In this document: piece by piece, positions 34,626 to 43,510 of the stretch
How positions within the stretch are numbered: position 1 is the stretch's first letter
How the letters are laid out: the number at the start of each line of letters is the position of its first letter
Assembly (NCBI RefSeq): GCF_004353905.1
Contig: NZ_SMOD01000001.1
Location: forward strand, 62,001 to 126,000
Direction of reading: 5' to 3'
DNA length: 64,000 nt
Source: Paraburkholderia guartelaensis
GTDB lineage: Bacteria > Pseudomonadota > Gammaproteobacteria > Burkholderiales > Burkholderiaceae
Notes under the pieces: generated by a model
Database searches by the model: none
What the model saw: the letters and a program-made list of their open reading frames with translations, nothing else
Told to the model about the DNA's origin: nothing
Made by a program: the position numbers and the translations under genes

Positions 34626-36578
34626 TCAGGCAGGCTCGACGAGACGCTTGAGCAGCACCTCGTTCGCCGCACGATCCACGTTCAGCAAGGCATCGATTTC
34701 ACGCGCCGCCATTGCTTTGCCGAAGAAATAGCCTTGCGCGTAGTCGCAGCCTTTCGCTGCCAGCGTGCGCGCGAGTTCCGCGGTTTCCACGCCTTCGGCC
34801 ACGGTGCTCATGCCGAGGTTCGTGGAGAGCGCGATGATCGCGTCGACGATCTTGGCGCTCTCATTGCACGACGACATCGAAAGCACGAAGGAGCGGTCGA
34901 TCTTCAGCTTGTCCACCTTCAGCTCGCGCAGGTGCTGCAGGCTCGAATAGCCGGTGCCGAAGTCGTCGAGCGACATGCGCAGCCCCGCGTTGCGGAAGTC
35001 CGCGAGCACGGCGCGCGCCGCGTCGAAGTCGTACATCAGCGCCGATTCGGTGATCTCGATCTCCATGCGCTCGGGCGGCATGCCTTCGTCGGCGAGGATC
35101 CTGAGCAGCAGCGCCGCGAGTTGCGTATCCTTGAACTGCGCAGGCGATAGATTGAGCGCGAGGTGGTAGCGCGAGGGCCAGCACAGCGCGTCGCGGCACG
35201 CGCGCCGCAATATCGAAGCCGTGAAGGCCGGCGAAATACCCATCTGCTCGATGAGCGGCACGAACACCTCGGGCGAGATCCAGCCGCGCTGCTCGTGATG
35301 CCAGCGCGCGAGAATCTCGAAGCCGGTGGTCTGGCCGTCGGCGAGGCGCACGAGCGGCTGGTAGAACGGCCGGATCTCGCCGCCCGCGAGCGCTCGGCGC
35401 AGGTCCGATTCGAGCGAGGCCTGCAGGCGGAGTTCGTCGTCCATCTTCTGCTCGAAGAAGCGGTACGTACCCTTGCCTTCGCACTTGGCGCGGTACATGG
35501 CGATATCGGCGGCGCGCAGGAGCGTGTCCGGGTCGCCGCCGTCGCGCGGGCAGCATGCAATGCCGATGTTCGCGTCCACATTGATGCGCAGCTTGCCGAT
35601 GTCGATGGGCGCGCGCGTGGCGGCGAGCAGGCGCTGCGCCAGTTCGCTCGCGGCCTCGATGTGGTCGTCGCGATGCACGCGCGCGAGCACGGCGAACTCG
35701 TCGCCGCCGAGGCGCGCGACCGTGTCGCCGTCGCGCACCACGCGGCGCAGGCGCGCGGCGATCTCGCACAGCACCGTGTCGCCCGCGGCGTGACCGTGAA
35801 AGTCATTCACAGGCTTGAAGCGGTCGAGGTCGATCACGAACACGAGGTAGTCGGGCGAGCGGTGCTGCGTGCGCTCCAGCGCCGCGCTCATTTCCGCCGC
35901 GAGCAGCCGCCGGTTGGGCAGGCCCGTGAGCGGATCGTGGCGCGCCAGCGCCTGGGCGTGCGCCTCGGCGGCGCGCGTGGCCTCGTGGGCGATATGCAGC
36001 TCGCGGGACTTTTCGCACAACGTATCGAAGGCATGCGCCATCGCGCCGATCTCGTCGGTGCGGTTCATGTCGGGCAATGCGCGCATGTCTTCGCCGTGCG
36101 CGAGGCGCACGAGCGAATCGGTCAAGGTATGCAGAGGACGCAGCAGCGTGCGCTCGAGGTAGTGCAGCAGCACGAGGCCAAAGGCGAGCGTGGCGAGCGC
36201 GATCGCAAAGGCGGCTTCGAGCGTGTGATGCACGCGCAGGATGCCGCGCTGGACCTGGCCGTGCAGGTTCTCGACAGCCAATTCGCGCGGCGCGGCGGAA
36301 ACGGTATGACCGTGCGGCGCTTCGGTTTCCCGCGCGGCGCCTTCGTCGTGCCAGGTCGTATCCACGCGTTCGAAGGCATGGCCAAACGCGATCAGCTGGC
36401 TTGCAAGCAGCGTGGTTTGCGTGGCGAACAAGGCAAAGAACAGGCCGATGAAGAACTTCGTGCGTGCGCGGATCGAGGCGCGCAACGTTGCGCGCGCACG
36501 CACTATCCACGGAAGCGCCGCCGGGGGATTCAAGGCAGCGGCGGGATTGGGCATGGCCGCCGCGGTTTCCTGTCTCAT
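34626..36578 (-). CDS. Membrane GGDEF-EAL bifunctional c-di-GMP enzyme
   Basis: 650 residues from the ATG at 36578, which has GGACATCGAGAC upstream; the longer reading adds a non-protein-like Arg-rich stretch. Membrane segment at about 40-62, a short periplasmic part, a second segment at about 105-127, a HAMP domain (LEARTLLRPL-like), then GGDEF (RLGGDEFAVL, with an RDGD inhibition site before it) and EAL. The EAL motif reads EIL, but the metal and catalytic residues are kept: Asn in LNLSPAQF, Glu in EITESAL, Asp pair in DDFGTGYSSL, Lys in KIDRSFV, Glu in AEGVET. Both activities are predicted. It sits directly upstream of motAB, which suggests a link between c-di-GMP and the stator. Confidence 0.93.
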   Translation of the reverse strand: MRQETAAAMPNPAAALNPPAALPWIVRARATLRASIRARTKFFIGLFFALFATQTTLLASQLIAFGHAFERVDTTWHDEGAARETEAPHGHTVSAAPRELAVENLHGQVQRGILRVHHTLEAAFAIALATLAFGLVLLHYLERTLLRPLHTLTDSLVRLAHGEDMRALPDMNRTDEIGAMAHAFDTLCEKSRELHIAHEATRAAEAHAQALARHDPLTGLPNRRLLAAEMSAALERTQHRSPDYLVFVIDLDRFKPVNDFHGHAAGDTVLCEIAARLRRVVRDGDTVARLGGDEFAVLARVHRDDHIEAASELAQRLLAATRAPIDIGKLRINVDANIGIACCPRDGGDPDTLLRAADIAMYRAKCEGKGTYRFFEQKMDDELRLQASLESDLRRALAGGEIRPFYQPLVRLADGQTTGFEILARWHHEQRGWISPEVFVPLIEQMGISPAFTASILRRACRDALCWPSRYHLALNLSPAQFKDTQLAALLLRILADEGMPPERMEIEITESALMYDFDAARAVLADFRNAGLRMSLDDFGTGYSSLQHLRELKVDKLKIDRSFVLSMSSCNESAKIVDAIIALSTNLGMSTVAEGVETAELARTLAAKGCDYAQGYFFGKAMAAREIDALLNVDRAANEVLLKRLVEPA

Positions 36579-36666
36579 GTCTCGATGTCCGTGTGGCGTT
36601 AGATTCTGCGCGTGCGCACCTGCGCCGCGAGGCGGCGCACGGCGTAGTGACGCGACGTGCCAGTAG

Positions 36667-36722
36667 GCGCATGAGCGCTGCGCGACGGCGCGCGACGCGC
36701 ACGGGGCGCAGCGCTCATGCGC
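36667..36722. repeat. Perfect 17-base inverted repeat in the leader of the GGDEF-EAL gene
   Basis: GCGCATGAGCGCTGCGC (36667-36683) and GCGCAGCGCTCATGCGC (36706-36722) are perfect reverse complements with a 22-base spacer. The RNA would form a very stable hairpin about 90 bases before the start codon. No T run follows on either side, which argues against a simple terminator. Confidence 0.75.
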
Positions 36723-37271
36723 TCGCTGGCGCCGCAGCCGGCGGCAATACGCGCCGCGGTGGCGATGCGGAGGGTCTGTTTCAGTCGCAGTGTTTGCGCG
36801 AGGGTTCTCATGGTGACACCGGAAGGGGTGGAGCTTTGCCCTTTTTACGGCGGTGAAAAAGCGTTGCTGAAGTCGCCAGACATGTTTTTTTTGGGGGCTT
36901 GATCGATTTCGCAACACGTTAACCATCCGGTTAAAAACGGCATGTATTTCGGATGGCGAAGCAATTCCGCATCGGTGAAATTACAGGCAGAAGATGCATA
37001 ACGCCCGTGGGGCCGGGCCACGCGAGCAGCACGGATAGGACGGCCGTGGCGCTCGATGATTGCGCATCCACGCGTATACCGAACGTTCGTGCGCTTAAAT
37101 TGCGGTTCCTGCATAAGGGAAATGCCTGGCGCGCAAGGCTTTTGCGACATGCGTGGTTCGGGCCTTCCCGCGCTTCAGTTTTTGCTTATTCCGGCCGTAA
37201 ACCCAGGTAAGGCGCGCCGGTACGGAAAGCGCCATGCAAACCGTATCCGTCCTGCCGGGCCCCCCCACACG
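36723..37271. other. Intergenic region between two c-di-GMP genes
   Basis: Between the hairpin and the next gene this divergent spacer holds a run of eight T then five G (36886-36898), a 6-4-6 inverted repeat TTAACC-ATCC-GGTTAA at 36919-36934 and a weak sigma-28-like element TAAACCCA, ten bases, GCCGGTAC at 37198-37223, before the GGDEF gene. A 70-codon frame on the minus strand from 36811 to 36599 starts with ATG but lacks a ribosome site and is very Arg-rich; I do not count it as a gene. No RNA element was recognised. Confidence 0.35.
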
Positions 37272-39179
37272 ATGATCACTGCTCCGCTTCCTCTGGATGA
37301 GGACGTCCGCCTTCGGGCGTTGCGGCAACTCGACATACTCGACACCGATCCCGAAGAGGCGTTCGACCGCATCTCGCGGCTCGCCGCCTTCGCGTTCGGC
37401 ATGCCGATCGTGCTGATCTCGCTCGTGGACGAAGACCGCCAATGGTTCAAGTCGCACCACGGGCTGGCCGCGTGCGAAACGTCGCGCAGCGTGTCGTTCT
37501 GTGCTCACGCCGTGCTGAGCAAGCGCATGCTCGTGGTGGAAGACGCCTTGGAAGACGAGCGATTTATCGACAATCCGCTCGTCACGGGCGCGCCGAACAT
37601 CCGCTTCTATGCGGGCTCGCCGCTGTGTCTCGCCGACGGCCAGGTGGTCGGCACGCTGTGCCTGATCGACGAAAAGCCGCGCACGTTCGATGCAGGACAG
37701 GCCGCCGTGCTCGCGGATTTCGCGCACCTCGTCGAACGCGAGCTGGAATTGCGCCGGCAATTGAACCGCTCGCGTACGGCGCACGAGCGCGACCGCCGTT
37801 CGCTCGCCATCAGCGAGGCGCGTTTTCGGACCGTGTTCCAGCAAACGCCGATCGGCAAGGCCGTGGTCGATCTCGACGGCCGTTTTCTCGACGTGAATCA
37901 GAAGTTCTCGGAGATCATCGGCTACGAGGAGAGCGAGCTGCGCCGCCGCACGTTCGCATCGGTCACGCACCCGGCCGACATCGCCGCCGATCTCGCGCAA
38001 GTGGCCGAACTGCTCGCGGGCCGTCAGGCCACCTACGCGATCGAAAAGCGCTATCTGCGGCCCGACGGCCAGGCCGTATGGGTCAATCTCGCGGTGTCGC
38101 TCGTGCGCGACGTGTCGGGTACGCCGCTGCATTTCATCGCGGCGGTGCAGGACATTACGAGCCGCAAGAAGAGCGAAGAGGCGCTGCGCAACTATCACGT
38201 CGAACTCGAAGAGCGCGTGCGCGAACGCACGGCAGAACTGCGGCGCAGCCGCGACGCGCTGCAGACCATCACCGACAACGTGCCGGCGCTGATCGCCGTG
38301 GTTGATCGCGACCTGTGCTACCAGTTCAACAACGAGACCTTCAAGCGCGTGTTCGGCGCGGAGCCGGCGGCGCTGCGCGGGCGCAGCCTGAGCGAAACGC
38401 TGCGCCCCGAAGTGTTCGAGCAATTGCAGCCGCTCTTTGCGCGCGCGCTGGCCGGCGAACGCGTGACCTGCGATGAGGTGCGCTATCGGGCCGATGCCGA
38501 CCGCGTGTGGTCGGCCACCTACATTCCGGCCAAGCGCGAAGGCAAGGTGACGGGCTTCTACGTGATGGCGCACGACGTGACCGAGCAGCGCCGCACCGAG
38601 CAACGCCTGCGCGAGGGCGCGCTGATCGACCCGCTCACAGGGCTCGCGAACCGGCGCGCGCTGCAGGAAACGCTGAGCGAACTGCGCGCGAGCGCTGAGC
38701 CGTTCGCGCTCTTTTTCATGGACATGGATGGCTTCAAGTCCATCAACGACCGCTACGGCCACGATGTGGGCGACGCCTTGCTCAGGGAGGTCGCGCGCAG
38801 GCTCGTCGCCACCGTGCGCACCGGCGACGTGGTGAGCCGCCTGGGCGGCGACGAATTCGTGATAGCGAGCCGCGGCGTGAACGACGCGCGCACCGGCGAG
38901 CGCATTGCGGCGGCCATTTGCCGCGAGGTGTCGAAGGCGTTCGTCGTGGCGGGCCGCGTGATCGAGACGAGCGCGAGCGTCGGCGTCGTGCTGACTGGCG
39001 CGGGAGGTGCGGCGGGCGTGGTGGACGCAAGGAGCGCCGTGCTCTCGGTCGAGGCCGGGAACAAGGCGCTCGCTGACGATCCGCTTTGTCTTGCCGATGC
39101 GGCCATGTATGAAGCCAAGCGCGCGGGGCGCAACACGTGGCGGTTGGCGGCGAACGCTGAAACGATGGCGACGTCGTAA
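37272..39179 (+). CDS. GAF-PAS-PAS-GGDEF diguanylate cyclase
   Basis: 635 residues from the ATG at 37272. A GAF domain (1-155) with LISLVDEDRQWFKSHHGL and FCAHAVLS leads to a first PAS with PAC (about 180-310; FQQTPIGKAVVDLDGRFLDV), a coiled-coil helix, a second PAS (about 335-455; DNVPALIAVVDRDL) and a GGDEF domain with VSRLGGDEFVIAS. RTGD five residues before GGDEF is the product-inhibition site. No membrane segment, so it is a cytosolic sensor. Residues around 590-610 carry an Ala/Gly-rich insert (GAGGAAGVVDARSAVL) within the GGDEF domain. It is divergent from the GGDEF-EAL gene. Confidence 0.93.
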   Translation: MITAPLPLDEDVRLRALRQLDILDTDPEEAFDRISRLAAFAFGMPIVLISLVDEDRQWFKSHHGLAACETSRSVSFCAHAVLSKRMLVVEDALEDERFIDNPLVTGAPNIRFYAGSPLCLADGQVVGTLCLIDEKPRTFDAGQAAVLADFAHLVERELELRRQLNRSRTAHERDRRSLAISEARFRTVFQQTPIGKAVVDLDGRFLDVNQKFSEIIGYEESELRRRTFASVTHPADIAADLAQVAELLAGRQATYAIEKRYLRPDGQAVWVNLAVSLVRDVSGTPLHFIAAVQDITSRKKSEEALRNYHVELEERVRERTAELRRSRDALQTITDNVPALIAVVDRDLCYQFNNETFKRVFGAEPAALRGRSLSETLRPEVFEQLQPLFARALAGERVTCDEVRYRADADRVWSATYIPAKREGKVTGFYVMAHDVTEQRRTEQRLREGALIDPLTGLANRRALQETLSELRASAEPFALFFMDMDGFKSINDRYGHDVGDALLREVARRLVATVRTGDVVSRLGGDEFVIASRGVNDARTGERIAAAICREVSKAFVVAGRVIETSASVGVVLTGAGGAAGVVDARSAVLSVEAGNKALADDPLCLADAAMYEAKRAGRNTWRLAANAETMATS

Positions 39180-39454
39180 AGCTGCGCAACCCGTTTTCAC
39201 GTGAGTGATTCGATTGCCGCTAGCGTCTTGCTGGCGGCAAGCGCGGCTCCGCTTCCCTCGCGCGTTCGCTCGCCTTATCTCGCCTGCGGCCTGCGGGCGC
39301 CATGCCTTTCCGGCCTCCGCTTCTGCCGGCTTCTTCCTCCAAAACTCAGCAACGTGTTCGATGCGAGCAGCTTCGCTGCCTCTTCGCGCCTCGTTGCGCC
39401 AGGTCAAGCTAGTTTTCTCCTGCTTTGCTCGAATAGGGTAAACCCAGGGCGCGA
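39180..39454. other. Intergenic region with a hairpin and a coding-like antisense stretch
   Basis: At 39214-39240 TTGCCGCTAGC and GCTGGCGGCAA form an 11-pair stem (one G-T) with a five-base loop; no T run follows. From about 39240 to 39420 the minus strand reads as a short, basic, Lys/Arg/Glu-rich peptide (EHVAEFWRKKPAEAEAGKA) without a good start. It looks like an interspersed intergenic sequence rather than a gene. Confidence 0.3.
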
Positions 39455-39500
39455 TGAAAATTAATTTTCACTAAGATCCGGCCATGTAATTTCATTTACG
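39455..39500. promoter_or_regulatory. Putative RpiR-family operator pair
   Basis: TGAAAATTAATTTTCA at 39455-39470 is a perfect 16-base palindrome, and TGTAATTTCATTTACG at 39485-39500 is a weaker, related A/T-rich element. They lie 41-86 bases before the RpiR-type regulator. AT-rich palindromes such as TGTAATTAAATTACA are known sites for HexR, another member of this family. Confidence 0.55.
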
Positions 39501-39540
39501 GCCGCGCCGTCTCACTTACCGTCCCAATTTCCACACACGC

Positions 39541-40482
39541 ATGTCAACCCGACCGTCAACTCCCGACACGCCCGAAGCCGAGATCGTCGCGCGCATCACT
39601 GCCGCGATGCCCGTTCTCACGCCGGGCCACCGGCGCATGGCCGAGTACGTGCTCGCAAACCTGTTCCATGCCGCGACCATGCGCATCGACGAACTGGCGG
39701 ACGCGGTAGGCGCTTCGGTGGCCACGGCCAACCGCTTTGCGCGCGCGCTCGGGTTCGACGGCTATCCGCAGTTTCGCGAGGCGCTCGTGCGAGGCTTCGA
39801 GGCCACGCTCGCGCCGGTCGAGCGGCTGCGCAGCGCGCAGGAATCGCCGACCAGCGGCGCCGGGTTGTTCGGCGCCTCGCTGGAGCAGGCCGAGTCGAAC
39901 CTGCGTTTGTCGCGCCAGTCGATCGACAGCGACGCGGCCGCCGCTGCCGTGGACGCGATTCTTTCGGCGCGTCGCGTCTACGTGATCGGTTCGGGCACGA
40001 GCGCGTTTCTCGCCGGGATCATGGAGAACGCGCTGCTGCCGTACCTGGACAACGTGCAGGCGCTGGCTTCGGTCGGCGGCCCCACGCATTCGGCGCGCAG
40101 GCTGCTCGGTGCGAACAAGGACGATCTGGTGATCGGCATCGCGTTTCCGCGCTACGTGGACGACACGATCAAACTCTCGCGTCACGCGGCGAAGCTGGGC
40201 GCGCGCGTGCTCGCGCTCACCGACAGCATCGACTCGCCGCTCGCACGCTTCGCCGATCTCACGCTGCTGATCCGCTCCGAACGTCGCCTTGCGGCGAACT
40301 CGGAAGCCGCCGTGCTGGCCGTCATCGAGGCGCTTTGCGACGCCGTGGCGTTGCGCGCGAAGGATTCCGTCGTCGCCGCGGCGGCCATCACCGAATCGGT
40401 GCTGCCGTGGCTCAGCTCGACCTCGGCGCAGGCATCAGCCGCGCCTGGCGCTCCGTCTTCCCCAACGAAAAAGAAGTCATGA
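39541..40482 (+). CDS. MurR/RpiR-family transcriptional regulator
   Basis: 313 residues. Residues 1-80 are the RpiR helix-turn-helix (LTPGHRRMAEYVLANLFHAATMRIDELADAVGASVATANRFARALGFDGYPQFREAL in sequence, which is the family pattern). Residues 125-265 are the SIS sugar-isomerase domain (RRVYVIGSGTSAFLAG; DDLVIGIAFPRYVDDTIKL; LALTDSIDSPLARFADL). It is the first gene of a peptide-use operon: its stop overlaps the start of iaaA (ATGA). The effector is probably a phosphosugar or amino-sugar compound, perhaps from peptidoglycan. No ribosome site precedes the ATG. Confidence 0.92.
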   Translation: MSTRPSTPDTPEAEIVARITAAMPVLTPGHRRMAEYVLANLFHAATMRIDELADAVGASVATANRFARALGFDGYPQFREALVRGFEATLAPVERLRSAQESPTSGAGLFGASLEQAESNLRLSRQSIDSDAAAAAVDAILSARRVYVIGSGTSAFLAGIMENALLPYLDNVQALASVGGPTHSARRLLGANKDDLVIGIAFPRYVDDTIKLSRHAAKLGARVLALTDSIDSPLARFADLTLLIRSERRLAANSEAAVLAVIEALCDAVALRAKDSVVAAAAITESVLPWLSSTSAQASAAPGAPSSPTKKKS

Positions 40483-41474
40483 AATCGAACGCAGTCATTG
40501 CTATTCACGGCGGCGCCGGCACGATCCTGCGCGCATCGATGGCGCCCGAAGTCGAAACCCGGTATCTCGACGCGCTGAACCGCATTCTCGCGGCTGGCCA
40601 GCGCATCCTCGCAGATGGCGGCAGCGCGCTCGACGCAGTCGAGGAAGCGGTGCGCCTGCTCGAAGACTGTCCGCTATTCAACGCGGGCCACGGCGCAGTG
40701 TTCACGTCAGCGGGCACGCATGAACTCGACGCCTCGATCATGGACGGTCGCACGCTCGAAGCGGGCGCCGTGTGCTGCGTGAAGCGCGTGCGCAATCCGG
40801 TGCTGGCGGCGCGCCGCGTACTGGAGAAGAGCGAGCACGTGCTGTTCACGGGCGAAGGCGCGGAAGCGTTTGCGGCGGCCCAGGGCCTCGAATTCGTCGA
40901 TCCCGCCTACTTCCACACCGATGCGCGCTACCGCCAGTGGCAGCTCGCGCGCGGCGAGGCGCGCGCGATGCTCGATCACGATGGGGCAACGCTCGAAGCG
41001 AAGGCGGCAGCAAACGCATCGGCAGACAGCCTGCCGCACGAGCCGATCGACCCGAATCGCAAGTTCGGCACGGTGGGCGCGGTGGCGCTCGACGCGCACG
41101 GCCACCTCGCGGCGGCGACTTCAACGGGCGGCATCACGAACAAACAGGTGGGCCGCGTGGGGGACGCGCCGCTGATCGGCGCGGGCTGCTATGCCGACGA
41201 CGCCACCTGTGCGGTATCTACCACGGGATCGGGCGAAATGTTCATGCGTATGGTCGCGGCCTATGACGTGGCGGCGCAAATGAAATATCGTGGTGTTTCG
41301 TTATCCGAAGCATCAACGAACGTCGTGATGGAGCAATTGCCGCGCATCGACGGCCGGGGCGGCCTGATCGCCGTGGATGCACAAGGCAACGTGGTCCTGC
41401 CGTTCAACACCGAAGGCATGTACCGTGGCTACGCGCGCGTGGGCGAAGCGCCCGTTGCGTCGATCTACGATTAA
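40479..41474 (+). CDS. iaaA: Isoaspartyl peptidase / L-asparaginase (Ntn-hydrolase)
   Basis: 331 residues. The alpha part starts [14 protein letters not shown] and the sites in [26 protein letters not shown] are typical of plant-type asparaginases. Self-cleavage should occur before Thr198 in [11 protein letters not shown], giving the catalytic N-terminal Thr of the beta chain. Substrate-binding residues [16 protein letters not shown] and TTGSGE(M) are kept. It removes beta-aspartyl residues from dipeptides, or hydrolyses asparagine. It is translationally coupled to the RpiR gene and leads into a Gsi-type importer, an order also known from the iaaA-gsiABCD operon of E. coli. Confidence 0.95.
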   Translation: MKSNAVIAIHGGAGTILRASMAPEVETRYLDALNRILAAGQRILADGGSALDAVEEAVRLLEDCPLFNAGHGAVFTSAGTHELDASIMDGRTLEAGAVCCVKRVRNPVLAARRVLEKSEHVLFTGEGAEAFAAAQGLEFVDPAYFHTDARYRQWQLARGEARAMLDHDGATLEAKAAANASADSLPHEPIDPNRKFGTVGAVALDAHGHLAAATSTGGITNKQVGRVGDAPLIGAGCYADDATCAVSTTGSGEMFMRMVAAYDVAAQMKYRGVSLSEASTNVVMEQLPRIDGRGGLIAVDAQGNVVLPFNTEGMYRGYARVGEAPVASIYD

Positions 41475-41515
41475 GCGGCGCATCGTTTTGCGCACCAAAC
41501 GAAGGAATCCTCATC

Positions 41516-43423
41516 GTGCAGATGTCCTCGAAGCCTCCTGATATCGCGCCGGCCGGCGGAAAGGCTGCGCTGCCGCCGAATCGCGTGATCGACGTCCGCG
41601 ATCTCAGCGTGTCGTTCAAGCGCGGCGCGGGCGCGTTCGAAGCCGTGCGCAATCTGTCGTTCCACGTCGACCGGGGCGAGACGCTCGCCATCGTCGGCGA
41701 ATCGGGCTCGGGCAAGTCGGTCACATCGCTTTCGCTGATGCGGCTCGTTGAGCACGGCGGCGGCCGCATTACGGGCGGCAGCATCGACCTGCGCCGCCGC
41801 AGCGGCAGCGTGCTGGATCTCACGCGTGCGAGTGGCTCGACCATGCGCTCGGTGCGCGGCGCGGACATCGCGATGATCTTCCAGGAGCCGATGACTTCGC
41901 TGAACCCGGTGTTCACGGTGGGTAACCAGATCAGCGAGGCGATCGCGCTGCATCAGCAGATGAACGCCGCGCAGGCGCGCGCCGAAACGCTGCGCCTGCT
42001 CGACCTCGTGCGCATTCCCGAGGCGCGCCGCGTGATGGACCGCTTCCCGCATCAGCTTTCGGGCGGCATGCGCCAGCGCGTGATGATTGCGATGGCGCTC
42101 TCGTGCAAGCCTGCGCTCCTGATCGCCGACGAACCGACCACGGCGCTCGACGTGACGATCCAGGCGCAGATCCTGCAGCTCATTCGCGGCCTGCAGGACG
42201 AGATGGATATGGGCGTGGTCTTCATCACGCACGACATGGGCGTCGTGGCTGAAGTGGCGGACCGCATCCTCGTGATGTATCGCGGCGAGAAAGTGGAAGA
42301 GGGCGCATCCGATGCGCTGTTCGCTGCGCCTTCGCATCGCTACACGCAGGAGCTGCTCGCCGCCGTGCCGAAACTTGGCGCGATGCAGGGTACCGACTTG
42401 CCGGAGAAGTTCCCGCTGCTTTCGACGAGCGAAGCGGCACGCCCGGTTGCTACGTCAGACCTTCCGGCGAACGCGCCGAACACCCAGGCGGCGCCGGTCC
42501 TGCGCGTGCGCGATCTCGTCACGCGCTTTCCGGTGCGCAGTGGTTTGTTCGGCAAGGTCACGGGCCGCGTGCATGCGGTCGAAAAAGTCAGCTTCGATCT
42601 TCACGCTGGCGAAACGCTCGCGCTGGTGGGCGAATCCGGTTGCGGTAAATCGACCACGGGCCGCTCGTTGCTGCGGCTCGTAGAGAGCCAGAGCGGCACG
42701 ATCGAATTCGGCGGCCGGAATATCAGCACCCTCACTGGCCCCGCGCTGCAAACGTTGCGCCGCGATATCCAGTTCATTTTTCAGGACCCGTTCGCCTCGC
42801 TCAACCCGCGCCTCACGGTGGGCTTCTCGATCATGGAGCCGCTGCTGGTGCACGGCATCGCGAAGGGCGCAGAGGCGCAGGCCCGCGTGGAATGGCTGCT
42901 CGATCGCGTGGGCTTGCCGAAGTCGGCGGCGGGGCGCTATCCGCACGAATTCTCGGGCGGCCAGCGTCAGCGCATTGCGATTGCACGCGCGTTGTCGATG
43001 AACCCGAAAGTCGTGGTCGCCGACGAATCGGTGTCGGCGCTCGACGTATCCGTGCAGGCGCAGATCGTCAACCTGATGCTCGACCTGCAACAGGAGCTTG
43101 GCGTGGCGTATCTCTTCATCTCGCACGATATGGCGGTGGTGGAACGCGTGAGCCATCGCGTCGCGGTGATGTATCTGGGGCAGATCGTCGAGATCGGCCC
43201 GCGCCGCGCCGTGTTCGAGAACCCGCAGCACGCCTATACGAAGAAGCTCATGGGCGCGGTGCCGATCGCCGATCCGGCACGTCGCCACGCGAAGCGCGTG
43301 CTCGCGGCCGACGAACTGCCGAGCCCGATTCGCGCACCCGGCGACGAGCCGCAGGTCCTGCCGCTCGTGGCGGTCGGCCCCGATCACTTCGTTGCGAAGC
43401 ATCGGGTGGGCGGCGCGTACTGA
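41516..43423 (+). CDS. gsiA: Glutathione/dipeptide ABC importer, double ATPase (GsiA type)
   Basis: 635 residues, two ATPase halves in one chain. First half: Walker [10 protein letters not shown], signature LSGGMRQRV, Walker [13 protein letters not shown]. Second half: [35 protein letters not shown]. The second Walker B has Glu-Ser where Glu-Pro is usual. Each half ends in the oligopeptide-type C-terminal region that may bind an iron-sulfur cluster in relatives. The GTG at 41516 follows AAGGAA; an ATG two codons later is an alternative. In E. coli this protein drives glutathione uptake. Confidence 0.92.
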   Translation: MQMSSKPPDIAPAGGKAALPPNRVIDVRDLSVSFKRGAGAFEAVRNLSFHVDRGETLAIVGESGSGKSVTSLSLMRLVEHGGGRITGGSIDLRRRSGSVLDLTRASGSTMRSVRGADIAMIFQEPMTSLNPVFTVGNQISEAIALHQQMNAAQARAETLRLLDLVRIPEARRVMDRFPHQLSGGMRQRVMIAMALSCKPALLIADEPTTALDVTIQAQILQLIRGLQDEMDMGVVFITHDMGVVAEVADRILVMYRGEKVEEGASDALFAAPSHRYTQELLAAVPKLGAMQGTDLPEKFPLLSTSEAARPVATSDLPANAPNTQAAPVLRVRDLVTRFPVRSGLFGKVTGRVHAVEKVSFDLHAGETLALVGESGCGKSTTGRSLLRLVESQSGTIEFGGRNISTLTGPALQTLRRDIQFIFQDPFASLNPRLTVGFSIMEPLLVHGIAKGAEAQARVEWLLDRVGLPKSAAGRYPHEFSGGQRQRIAIARALSMNPKVVVADESVSALDVSVQAQIVNLMLDLQQELGVAYLFISHDMAVVERVSHRVAVMYLGQIVEIGPRRAVFENPQHAYTKKLMGAVPIADPARRHAKRVLAADELPSPIRAPGDEPQVLPLVAVGPDHFVAKHRVGGAY

Positions 43424-43510
43424 ATACGCCGCCATGCCACGCAAGTGTTCGCTGTTTAGCTGGAATATTTCGCCGAGTCGTCAAGATTCATTGCTATGGA
43501 GACCTGATTG

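Noticed and set aside
36599..36811. 70-codon frame before the GGDEF-EAL gene
   Set aside because: Begins with ATG but has no ribosome site and is mostly Arg, Ala and Ser; it also spans the 17-base inverted repeat.
37095..39407. 770-codon open frame on the minus strand
   Set aside because: Antisense to the GAF-PAS-GGDEF gene; no domain, start or ribosome site.
39201..39464. 87-codon plus-strand frame between the GGDEF gene and the RpiR gene
   Set aside because: GTG start without ribosome site, composition not protein-like, and it crosses the hairpin and the palindrome.
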